From Lachnospiraceae bacterium (GTDB taxonomy: Bacteria; Bacillota; Clostridia; Lachnospirales; Lachnospiraceae), in the NCBI GenBank assembly GCA_003446735.1, contig DMCJ01000224.1:1-13011 (forward strand): 13,011 nucleotides of DNA. Direction: 5' to 3'. Shown in pieces: positions 6,818 to 13,011 of the stretch. Numbering within the stretch: the first letter of the stretch is position 1; each line of letters starts with the position of its first letter. Position numbers and translations under genes: made by a program. The notes beneath the pieces are model-generated. The model saw only the letters and a program-made list of their open reading frames with translations. It was not told where the DNA came from and made no database searches.

Positions 6818-8557
6818 TTAAATCTTTGCGGAAAACAATTCGCCTAAGAAAGGCGACGGGCTCTTATCCTTACCCGTATAGATAAAAAGACTCTCCTTTG
6901 CCCTGGTCATAGCCACATAGAACATTCTCCTCTCCTCTTCTAAAGCCTCACTGCTTAACATTCTTCCGTGAGGGACTTTTCCGTATTCAAGTTCCGGAAG
7001 ATATACCCTGTCAAATTCGAGACCCTTTGACCCGTGATATGTCATCACCGTAACACCGTTTATAAGTTCTCCTTCGTCCTTCTTATCATCGAGTTTTTCC
7101 TTAAGATGATCCGAAAATAATGCGGGATCGGGATAAGCTGCGGCAATCCCCCTCAAACTCTGACACGTATCCATGGCGCGTCTGTACATCTGTCCGCTCT
7201 TGCCGTATTCTAAAGTAAGATATTCCTCATACTTAAGGACTTTAAGCACATAGCGAAGCTGTCCTCTGCTGTCAAGATGACCGGCAAAAGTGCATTTATC
7301 CCTTAGTTCCCTGACCCTTTCCTTTATCCACGGTTTATCCTTAAGCCGCCCGATAAGGATATTAAGATCCACCTTCTCTTCAAGCAGGAGATTTTTGGAG
7401 ATGTACCGCATAGGCTTATTCATTATCCTCAGGAAATCTTCCCTCAGGCCGCCGTCATTTATAAAACGGAAATAGGATAAGATATCTTTTATGATCTCCT
7501 CATCCTCATTCGTATTTTTAAATATCTGCTCATACCTTATTTTTTCCTTATTGGTCCGAAGCAGCACCGCCTGGGTCTTGTCGGGATGATCTTTCTTAAA
7601 TTCCCCTACCTGTTTTTTTATAAGCTCCTCTTCTTCATACCTGTCCCTTGTAAAACAGATATCAGGCATGTATCCTCCTTTTCTTATCGCCCTTATATCC
7701 TTATCGTATCTGTCGGTATTGTTCTTTATGAACTTATCCGCCGCATAAACGATATTCTCCCCGGAACGGTAATTTACATTAAGGACCACTTTTTTGGCAT
7801 TAAGCTCATCTTCAAACTTTTTCATAAGTCCGGGCTTTGCTCCGCGAAACGAATATATGCTCTGATCGTCATCGCCCACCGCAAAAATGTTTTTCTCTTC
7901 TCCGATAAGAAGCTTTAAAGTATCATACTGAAGCGGATTTGAATCCTGGAACTCATCTATTAAGATATATTTAAATCTCCCCTGCCAGTATCTCCTTTTT
8001 TCCTCATCATTCTTTAAAAGATCATGGGCAAGCCTGAGCATATCGTCAAAATCGATCTTGTCGTTTTCGCTAAGATACTGCTCATAATCATCATATATTT
8101 CGGGCTTTTTACCCTCTCCGTTTTTATAGAGGCTTATCTTTTTTATCTCTTCCTCTATCTCATCGGATATACTGTCCTCCCTTTTATCCCCCTTTAAAAG
8201 CAGAGCCTTAAAAAAGCCGTATCGCTCCTTTTCCGGGATAAGGGAAAGCTTCCTGTTCGGGTATGAACTTTTGATCATCTGGTAAAACACGGAATGAAAT
8301 GTTCCGAAATTGACGTAAGCCGAACGCTTATCAAGAATGTTTGCCCGCCGTCTCATCTCCAGGGCGGCTGCCTTTGTAAATGTTATGACCAGTATTTCCT
8401 GAGGCGGGATCTTATGCTCTCTTAAAAGGCGTACGATCCTCTCCGTTATCACAAAGGTCTTGCCGCTGCCGGGCCCGGCGAGCACGAGCATGGGGCCGTT
8501 TAAATGATAAATGGCCCTCATCTGCCCCTCATCGGGGCTTATTCTGTTTTCATCCAA
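6818..8557 (-). CDS. UvrD/PcrA-like SF1A DNA helicase, compact form
   Basis: ATP-dependent 3'-5' DNA helicase of the UvrD/PcrA/Rep superfamily. 579 residues with every core motif: Q-motif region near the N-terminus, Walker A GPGSGKT (28-34), Ia ITFTKAAALEM (58-68), II LIDEFQD (199-205), III VGDDDQSIYSFRGA (227-240), IV NYRSGENI (262-269), V TYHGSKGLEFD (506-516), VI EERRMFYVAMTRAKE (541-555). It is about 140 residues shorter than UvrD or PcrA, losing part of the 2B region and the whole C-terminal tail, so it is probably an accessory paralogue and not the main PcrA. The start is TTG at 8557: a TAG stop lies two codons upstream in frame, and later starts would remove the Q motif. The start overlaps the gltX stop by 8 bp and AGGGG lies about 10 nt upstream. 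Its biological substrate is unknown. Confidence 0.9.
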   Translation of the reverse strand: MDENRISPDEGQMRAIYHLNGPMLVLAGPGSGKTFVITERIVRLLREHKIPPQEILVITFTKAAALEMRRRANILDKRSAYVNFGTFHSVFYQMIKSSYPNRKLSLIPEKERYGFFKALLLKGDKREDSISDEIEEEIKKISLYKNGEGKKPEIYDDYEQYLSENDKIDFDDMLRLAHDLLKNDEEKRRYWQGRFKYILIDEFQDSNPLQYDTLKLLIGEEKNIFAVGDDDQSIYSFRGAKPGLMKKFEDELNAKKVVLNVNYRSGENIVYAADKFIKNNTDRYDKDIRAIRKGGYMPDICFTRDRYEEEELIKKQVGEFKKDHPDKTQAVLLRTNKEKIRYEQIFKNTNEDEEIIKDILSYFRFINDGGLREDFLRIMNKPMRYISKNLLLEEKVDLNILIGRLKDKPWIKERVRELRDKCTFAGHLDSRGQLRYVLKVLKYEEYLTLEYGKSGQMYRRAMDTCQSLRGIAAAYPDPALFSDHLKEKLDDKKDEGELINGVTVMTYHGSKGLEFDRVYLPELEYGKVPHGRMLSSEALEEERRMFYVAMTRAKESLFIYTGKDKSPSPFLGELFSAKI

Positions 8558-10010
8558 GTAATTCTATCCCCTTTCTTATACGAGATAAGCTCTCATCCTT
8601 TCCAAGCAGAGACATTATCTCGGTAGCACCCGCAGGTGTCATCTGTTTACCTGATACCGCTGTCCTTACGGGCCAGAGTACATATCCGTTCTTATAACCC
8701 TTTTTAGAAGCAAACGACGTAAGCGCTTCATAAAGAGAATCATTTGAATAATCTTCAAGTGCTTCCAGAACGGGAAGTACTTCTTTTAATACCGTAAGCG
8801 AAGATTCCTTCGTGGTCTTCATTTTTTTATGCTCATACATGGAAAGATCATATTCGGGAAGCGCTTCATAAAAATCGATGAGTGCAGTTATATCCGAATA
8901 TAATTCGATCCTTGTCTTAACGGCTTCGGCAATCTTTTTAAGATCCAGATCCTTTGTTATAACGCTCTTTATAACGGGAAGTGCCGCCTCATAGAAACGG
9001 TCAAAATCCATGGCCTTAATATATTCGCCGTTCATCCATTTTAATTTGTTAAAATCAAATACCGCAGGGGATTTGTTCATCCTTCTGTAATCAAATACTT
9101 CCGCAAGCTCCTTTAATGAAAAGATCTCCCTGTCACTGTCGGGGCTCCATCCGAGAAGCGCTACGAAGTTAACGATGGCCTCGGGTAAAAAGCCCTGCTC
9201 CTCGAGATCCTCAAACGAAGAATGGCCGCTTCGCTTCGAAAGCTTTTTATGCTCTTCATCGGTTATGAGGGGACAGTGGACATATACCGGAACCTCCCAT
9301 CCGAAAGCCTTGTATAAAAGATTGTATTTGGGTGATGAAGATAAATATTCATTACCGCGTACAACATGGGTGATGCCCATTAAATGATCGTCTACGACAT
9401 TGGCAAAATTGTATGTGGGAAAGCCGTCGGACTTTATCAGGATCATATCCTCGAGCTCGGCATTATCAACGCTTATCTCGCCGTAGATCTCATCAACAAA
9501 CGAAGTCTTTCCTTCATTCGGAGTATTCTGTCTTATGACATAAGGGCGCCCTTCGGCTAAATTCTTCTCTATCTCCTCTTTGGATAAAGAAAGACAATGC
9601 TTATCGTAAAAGCTGATCTCCTTGGTCTCGCCGTTTTCAAGCTTTATCGTCTTTTTGCATTCCTCTAAGCGATGCTCATCACAGAAACAGTAATATGCAT
9701 TTCCTTTTTCGATAAGCTTTTTGGCATATTCAAGATAGATGCCCTGAGCCTGACGCTCACTCTGGACATAGGGGCCCACGCCGCCGTCTTTATCGGGACC
9801 TTCGTCCCAGTTCATCCCGGCTTTAATAAGAGTGCGGCGAATTATGTCAACCGCTCCCTCGACCTCTCTCTCCTGATCAGTGTCCTCTATACGCAGAACA
9901 AAATCGCCATCCTCATGCTTGGCGATAAGATATGCATAAAGCGCCGTCCTTAGATTTCCGACATGCATCCTTCCTGTAGGGCTCGGTGCAAAACGCGTTC
10001 TGATCTTCAT
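8550..10010 (-). CDS. gltX: Glutamyl-tRNA synthetase
   Basis: Class I aminoacyl-tRNA synthetase that charges tRNA-Glu (and often tRNA-Gln, later amidated by GatCAB, in Firmicutes). 486 residues, normal length. The HIGH motif is HVGN (16-19) in FAPSPTGRMHVGN; the KMSKS motif is KLSKR (256-260) in EEHKKLSKRSGHSSFEDLE. IEDTD (41-45) and VVRGNEYLSS are family-typical. A zinc-binding-like insert has CFC (C108, C110) and C139 in YDKHC; the fourth ligand is not in the Escherichia coli position, although H138 or C118 could serve. The stop of the hydrogenase and this start share a base (TAATG), with GGAGG about 10 nt upstream, so the two are translationally coupled. The anticodon-binding domain is the C-terminal third. 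Confidence 0.97.
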   Translation of the reverse strand: MKIRTRFAPSPTGRMHVGNLRTALYAYLIAKHEDGDFVLRIEDTDQEREVEGAVDIIRRTLIKAGMNWDEGPDKDGGVGPYVQSERQAQGIYLEYAKKLIEKGNAYYCFCDEHRLEECKKTIKLENGETKEISFYDKHCLSLSKEEIEKNLAEGRPYVIRQNTPNEGKTSFVDEIYGEISVDNAELEDMILIKSDGFPTYNFANVVDDHLMGITHVVRGNEYLSSSPKYNLLYKAFGWEVPVYVHCPLITDEEHKKLSKRSGHSSFEDLEEQGFLPEAIVNFVALLGWSPDSDREIFSLKELAEVFDYRRMNKSPAVFDFNKLKWMNGEYIKAMDFDRFYEAALPVIKSVITKDLDLKKIAEAVKTRIELYSDITALIDFYEALPEYDLSMYEHKKMKTTKESSLTVLKEVLPVLEALEDYSNDSLYEALTSFASKKGYKNGYVLWPVRTAVSGKQMTPAGATEIMSLLGKDESLSRIRKGIELLG

Positions 10011-11515
10011 TACTCTATCTCCTCCTGTTTCATGGCATCCTGTGAAGGAAGTGCCTTTTTGGCTTCATTCTTAAATGCATTAAGTGCCTTTGCCGCCTGA
10101 TCTATGGCGATGCAGGTACCGGCTCCGGCGACACATCCGCCGGGACATGCCATACCCTCTATAAGGCATCCGTTTTTCTTGCCGACCTTTGCAAGCATAA
10201 GCATCTTTTTACATTCGGCAAGCGACTCGGCATGCTCGATATTAACCTCTACATCGGGATAATATTCCCTGATGCATCTTTCTATAGCATCGGCAACACC
10301 GCCCGCAACACCGTATCCGCGGCCTGCTCCCGTGGCATCAGCTATCACCTCATCCGTCTCTATGGCTGCCGGATCTATGCCCTTTGCTTCAAACATTCCC
10401 GACAGTTCCTCGAAGGTTATGACAAAGTCCACATCACTTCTTACGGTACGGCGGGAAGCTTCGAGCTTTTTGGACGCACAGGGACCGATAAATACGATCT
10501 CGGCATCGGGATGCTCTCTTTTTATGACCCTGGCCGTAGCGACCATCGGTGTTAAGGCATTTGATATACTTCCTATGGTCTCGGGGAAGAATTTCTTTGC
10601 GAGCATCGCCCATGAAGGACAGCAGCTTGTAAGAAGGAAGGGGAGTTTCCCCGTTGCAACTTCATTTACATAGTGCTCTGCCTCGCTCATCGCGCCCATA
10701 TCGGCACCGATCGCAGTCTCATATACTTCGGCAAAGCCAAGCTTTTTAAGAGCCTCCTTAAACTTACCGGGAGTAACGTCCTTTCCGAACTGTCCCGCAA
10801 ATGCGGGAGCTATCTGGGCAATTATCTTGCGGCCCGACTGTATCGCACGGATAAGCTGGAATATCTGGGACTTATCGGCAATGGCGCCGAAAGGACAGCT
10901 TACCATGCACTGACCGCAGGAAACGCAGAGTGAATCATCGATGCATGCCCTGCCGTATTTATCGCTCTTAATGGCACCGACTCCGCAGGCTGCCGAGCAG
11001 GGGCGGATCTGGTGCGATATCGCATCATAAGGACATATGGCTTTGCATTTACCGCATCTTATACATTTTTCCTGATCTATGACCGACTTGCCGTTTACAA
11101 AAGAGATCGCCCCTCTCGGGCATACCTCCTGGCAGGGATGAGCCGTACATCCCATACAGCGGTCTGTAACCTTATAATCGTTTTCCGGACATTTATTGCA
11201 GGCAGAAGGGATAACCTGCATAAGAGGCGGCTCGTAATATTTCTCGGCGATATTCGTCTCTTCGACGCCGGAAGAAACATGTACGGGAGCATCCTCGGGA
11301 CGGAGCGACATGCCCATCGCGAGACGCACACGCTCTCTTACTATGGCGCGCTGCCTGTAGATATCCTCCCTCATATCGGGATCTATGGTATCTACTATGA
11401 CATAGGGAAGCGCCTCCATGTCGTCTGTGAGGTTTTCGGAATTATAAGCAAGGTTTGCTATTTCTTTAAAGATCCTTTTACGCTGTTTGCGGACCTCTGT
11501 GTCTATCCCTCTCAT
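10010..11515 (-). CDS. Monomeric [FeFe] hydrogenase, group B type
   Basis: Iron-only hydrogenase that makes or uptakes H2 with electrons relayed by 4Fe-4S clusters; cytoplasmic (no signal peptide). 501 residues. The N-terminal helical part (RAIVRERVRLAMG, 56-68) resembles group B1/B3 enzymes. The ferredoxin region has Cx2Cx4Cx3C (C120, C123, C128, C132) and two canonical Cx2Cx2Cx3CP motifs (C151-C161, C197-C207), with extra cysteines at 106, 109, 173, 177 and 191. H-cluster motifs: L1 TSCCPSW (296-302), L2 IGPCASKKLE (343-352), L3 EGMACPGGCVAGAG (453-466). By alignment to clostridial HydA, C299, C346, C457 and C461 bind the H-cluster and C298 is the proton-relay cysteine. L2 has GPC where group A enzymes have MPC, which fits group B. 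GAGGG lies 7 nt before the ATG. Maturases HydEFG are not in the window. Physiological electron partner unknown. Confidence 0.93.
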   Translation of the reverse strand: MRGIDTEVRKQRKRIFKEIANLAYNSENLTDDMEALPYVIVDTIDPDMREDIYRQRAIVRERVRLAMGMSLRPEDAPVHVSSGVEETNIAEKYYEPPLMQVIPSACNKCPENDYKVTDRCMGCTAHPCQEVCPRGAISFVNGKSVIDQEKCIRCGKCKAICPYDAISHQIRPCSAACGVGAIKSDKYGRACIDDSLCVSCGQCMVSCPFGAIADKSQIFQLIRAIQSGRKIIAQIAPAFAGQFGKDVTPGKFKEALKKLGFAEVYETAIGADMGAMSEAEHYVNEVATGKLPFLLTSCCPSWAMLAKKFFPETIGSISNALTPMVATARVIKREHPDAEIVFIGPCASKKLEASRRTVRSDVDFVITFEELSGMFEAKGIDPAAIETDEVIADATGAGRGYGVAGGVADAIERCIREYYPDVEVNIEHAESLAECKKMLMLAKVGKKNGCLIEGMACPGGCVAGAGTCIAIDQAAKALNAFKNEAKKALPSQDAMKQEEIE

Positions 11516-11530
11516 ATTTATCCCTCTTTG

Positions 11531-11549
11531 AGTGTGACTCAGTCACACT
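11531..11549. promoter_or_regulatory. Perfect 19-bp palindrome upstream of the hydrogenase
   Basis: AGTGTGACT-C-AGTCACACT: two 9-bp arms that are exact reverse complements around one central base, ending 16 bp before the hydrogenase ATG. It could be an operator for a dimeric regulator, or, as RNA, a hairpin with an 8-bp stem and 3-nt loop just before the RBS. The core TGTGA-N5-TCACA resembles Crp/Fnr sites but has a 5-bp, not 6-bp, spacer, so no regulator is named. Confidence 0.55.
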
Positions 11550-11550
11550 T

Positions 11551-11580
11551 AAAAAGCTACCGGGCGATATGCCCGATAGC
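11551..11580 (-). terminator. Rho-independent terminator of the SHOCT-protein gene
   Basis: Minus strand GCTATCGGGC (11571-11580), loop ATATC, then GCCCGGTAGC (11556-11565): a 10-bp stem with one G-U pair, followed by TTTTT (11551-11555). It lies about 80 bp after the SHOCT-protein stop and only 35 bp before the hydrogenase ATG. It may also act as a leader attenuator for the hydrogenase operon, because no promoter is visible downstream of it. Confidence 0.85.
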
Positions 11581-11611
11581 CCTCTTATCATTTATGTTAC
11601 GATATTGCCGC

Positions 11612-11645
11612 TAAAATGTGACAATGTACCCGGTACCCTGTCACA
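11612..11645 (-). terminator. Terminator-like nested hairpin after the SHOCT-protein gene
   Basis: Minus strand TGTGACA (11639-11645) pairs with TGTCACA (11617-11623); inside, GTAC pairs with GTAC. TTTTA follows (11612-11616). The stem is 7 bp plus an inner 4 bp across a small internal loop. It begins about 15 bp after the stop codon. The short T run makes it a weaker terminator than the one at 11551-11580; it could instead be a regulatory or stabilising hairpin. A further TGTGACA copy at 11654-11660 and a small ACAGG/CCTGT inverted repeat (11643-11656) could form a competing fold. Confidence 0.45.
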
Positions 11646-11660
11646 GGTCCTCCTGTCACA

Positions 11661-12392
11661 TCAGAAGATGCTGACTAATTTCTTCTTCTCTGCGATATAT
11701 TCGTCTTCGCTTAAGATACCGTTATCACGAAGAACTTTTAATTTCTTGATCTTGGTCTCGAATTCGGATAAGTCATCAGCCATACCGGAAAGTGCGACTG
11801 TGCTGAAGTTATCATCATTCTGCTTTGCGGGAGCCGCTGTAACGGAACCGGGAGCCGTGATAGGTCTGGGAGCCGTTATGGGATTGGGCTGGAATGTAGC
11901 TGTGGTAGCTGCAGCGATGGCGCCTGCCGTAGTGATCGAAGGAGCGCCTACCTGAGCGGGAGCTAAGCCCTTCTGCTGTCTTATCCTTTCGGTAAGGTTG
12001 GCTGCCTTTTCCTTTGCATCCTTGATAGCGGTAGTAAATCCGCCTATATCATCAAGTCCGGGGAGATATAAATATCTGGTAAAGTTGGTGTCGGAATTAA
12101 CGATCTGGACCATTACGGCTTTCTTACCTGAAAAAGTCGTCTCTTCCACACTCTTAACATTCATAAGATAATGAGAAACATTATCTATTCTCGTATTAAG
12201 ACCCTTGGGATTATCTGACATGGGAAGACGACCGCTGATCCTTAAATTGGATACGGCAACACGAAGATCCTCGTTTTTCCCTATGATGCCTGCCTTGAAA
12301 GACCATTCCTTCTGGAATAATATCTTCTCAAGTCTTATACACTGATTACATACTTCTCCGGCTGATTCCCCGCCGCATATTAAACACTTCAT
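11661..12392 (-). CDS. Zinc-ribbon and SHOCT domain protein
   Basis: Function unknown. From the ATG at 12392 the protein has 243 residues. The N-terminus is a small zinc ribbon (C3, C6, C15, C18). Residues about 30-115 look like a compact beta-rich domain (EDLRVAVSNLRISGRL ... SVEETTFSGKKAVMVQIV ... FTRYLYLPGL). A helix (118-140) and a flexible Ala/Thr/Pro linker with ITAP repeats (about 144-190) follow. The last ~36 residues (LSEFETKIKKLKVLRDNGILSEDEYIAEKKKLV) are a clear SHOCT domain, which in other proteins is thought to promote oligomerisation. No signal peptide or membrane helix. An in-frame GTG at 12401 is possible, but GGGGTGA sits at good distance for the ATG and overlaps the GTG. The gene has its own promoter and terminators, so it is probably monocistronic. 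Confidence 0.88.
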   Translation of the reverse strand: MKCLICGGESAGEVCNQCIRLEKILFQKEWSFKAGIIGKNEDLRVAVSNLRISGRLPMSDNPKGLNTRIDNVSHYLMNVKSVEETTFSGKKAVMVQIVNSDTNFTRYLYLPGLDDIGGFTTAIKDAKEKAANLTERIRQQKGLAPAQVGAPSITTAGAIAAATTATFQPNPITAPRPITAPGSVTAAPAKQNDDNFSTVALSGMADDLSEFETKIKKLKVLRDNGILSEDEYIAEKKKLVSIF

Positions 12393-12423
12393 GTATCTCA
12401 CCCCGTTATATAATCTGTAATAG

Positions 12424-12440
12424 GGGCACCTAATGCGCCC
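12424..12440 (-). other. Small stem-loop at the 5' end of the SHOCT-protein mRNA
   Basis: Minus strand GGGCGC-ATTAG-GTGCCC: six pairs including one G-U, with a 5-nt loop. It begins within a few bases of the predicted transcription start near 12443, so it may cap and stabilise the mRNA. There is no following T run, so it is not a terminator. Role inferred only. Confidence 0.4.
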
Positions 12441-12449
12441 ACCTTTAGT

Positions 12450-12478
12450 ATTGTAGCACTATTTGGCAATTTATGCAA
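12450..12478 (-). promoter_or_regulatory. Promoter of the SHOCT-protein gene
   Basis: Minus-strand -35 TTGCAT (12473-12478), 17-bp spacer, and -10 TACAAT (12450-12455) preceded by TGC, giving an extended -10. Nine of twelve consensus bases match. Predicted transcription start near 12443, leaving a leader of about 50 nt before the ATG at 12392. The GNAT gene stop is about 30 bp upstream of the -35, with no evident terminator between. Confidence 0.7.
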
Positions 12479-12507
12479 CCTTTATTATCACACCTGATTT
12501 TTTCTCA

Positions 12508-13011
12508 TCACCCGTTTATCTCGTCGACCTTTTTTATGTCTTTTACCGTCATTTCAGCCCATGCAGGTAAAAAACCGCTCTTTACGGCGTTTCTGGCAGA
12601 CCTTATATTTGACCAGGCCGAGCAGTAAAACGGGACCTTATCCCTGTCTAATATCTCTAAAGCAAGCCCTGATGTAAGCGCTGATGCAACTCCCTGTCTT
12701 CTGTACTTTGGAAGTACGTCAACTCCTATCTGCCACATTTCTTTGGCATCGGCCGAGCATCCGGCAAACCCGATAAGATTACCCCCGTCATAAGCCCCTA
12801 TCCCAAGGACATCCAGTTCTTTTCTTTCCATGCAAAGGGCATTTGCCCACTCGGGCCTGTAAAGATCCTTAAAATCCTCTTTTTCAAGTATCTTAAGCTC
12901 ATAACCGCATTCGCGCTTCTTTAAGAGCTTAAGATCCGGCAGATAGTATTCAGCCATAAAGCATACCGTCTGGCCGAAAGGCTCTATACGTTCATTAAGC
13001 CAGCGCATGTT
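12508..13011 (-). CDS. GNAT family N-acetyltransferase, 5' end outside window
   Basis: Acetyl-CoA-dependent acetyltransferase; substrate unknown. The frame is open to the window edge: an ATG at 13008 exists, but the reading frame continues upstream, and residues 1-40 from it (LNERIEPFGQTVCFMAEYYLPD) look like the middle of a two-part GNAT protein with a helical N-terminal region. The acetyl-CoA-binding motif A is WQIGVDVLPKYRRQGVASAL (92-111), containing the R-x-x-G-x-A type pyrophosphate loop RRQGVA; the following NIRSARNAVKSGF (134-146) is the usual motif B. I therefore treat this as the C-terminal ~167 residues of a longer protein, probably near 250. No terminator is evident after its stop. 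Confidence 0.85.
   Translation of the reverse strand, partial: NMRWLNERIEPFGQTVCFMAEYYLPDLKLLKKRECGYELKILEKEDFKDLYRPEWANALCMERKELDVLGIGAYDGGNLIGFAGCSADAKEMWQIGVDVLPKYRRQGVASALTSGLALEILDRDKVPFYCSAWSNIRSARNAVKSGFLPAWAEMTVKDIKKVDEING

Noticed and set aside
10232..10673. Two overlapping plus-strand frames of 107 and 133 codons
   Set aside because: Both are shadows of the hydrogenase coding strand; composition follows the reverse complement of its codons.
6818..11515. Helicase plus Fe-S protein as a defence system
   Set aside because: The Fe-S protein has full H-cluster motifs and so is a hydrogenase, the gene between is a normal GluRS, and there is no nuclease, toxin or mobile context.
11012..11614. 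Plus-strand open frame of 200 codons opposite the hydrogenase gene
   Set aside because: It is antisense to a gene with intact hydrogenase motifs, runs through the palindrome and terminator, and has no RBS or recognisable domain.
12393..12401. GTG start three codons upstream of the SHOCT-protein ATG
   Set aside because: It overlaps the likely Shine-Dalgarno GGGGTGA and would put the zinc knuckle further from the N-terminus; ATG is the better choice, though the difference is minor.
12481..12507. Possible terminator after the GNAT gene
   Set aside because: Only a 4-bp ATCA/TGAT stem can form, with no following T run on the minus strand.
1..13011. CRISPR array, IS element, phage, tRNA or rRNA
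   Set aside because: No direct-repeat array with spacers, transposase-like protein, terminal inverted repeats or RNA-gene sequence was seen on either strand.

Overview
The window looks like chromosomal core sequence from an anaerobic, moderately AT-rich Gram-positive of the class Clostridia, most likely a Lachnospiraceae member (Butyrivibrio/Roseburia-like). The grounds are an [FeFe] hydrogenase of the clostridial group-B type, the lepB-rbgA-rnhB-FliK-like gene order typical of Firmicutes, a DUF1292 protein, and zinc-ribbon/SHOCT proteins of the kind common in that family. The species assignment is inference. Every convincing gene is on the minus strand, so the description follows transcription from high to low coordinates. 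I see no rRNA, tRNA, insertion sequence, phage gene or CRISPR array.

Region A (13011-11551): the 3' part of a GNAT acetyltransferase gene that runs off the window edge. Then comes a monocistronic-looking gene for a zinc-ribbon + SHOCT protein, with its own near-consensus extended -10 promoter and a strong rho-independent terminator (11551-11580).

Region B (11550-6818): a tightly coupled operon of group-B [FeFe] hydrogenase, glutamyl-tRNA synthetase (gltX) and a compact UvrD/PcrA-like helicase. Hydrogenase and gltX share a TAATG junction. The helicase starts with UUG inside the end of gltX. The 145-bp leader before the hydrogenase is the densest non-coding structure in the window: two terminator-like hairpins, a perfect 9-1-9 palindrome, and several TGTGAC half-sites. 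No clear promoter lies between the main terminator and the gene.

Region C (6817-1847): an extended -10 promoter drives DUF1292 - signal peptidase I - rbgA - signal peptidase I - rnhB - FliK-like, with gaps of only 1 to 13 bp. This is a variant of the Firmicutes rplS-lepB-rbgA-rnhB-ylqG cluster and links 50S ribosome assembly, protein export, RNA:DNA hybrid repair and a flagellar hook-length-control-like protein. A FlhB-like ylqH partner is not present.

Region D (1820-9): a second, nearly perfect sigma-A promoter (TTGACC-17 bp-TATAAT) drives a DPM1-like family 2 glycosyltransferase and then a zinc-ribbon, three-helix membrane protein. That protein ends in a long Asp/Tyr/Ser tail with Asp-Ser-Asp-Trp repeats, predicted to lie outside the cell.

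Most of the content is recognisable housekeeping; I do not see a clear new defence or mobile system. The points most worth a second look are the hydrogenase leader, the unusual tail protein, the orphan FliK-like protein, and the paired non-identical signal peptidases around rbgA.
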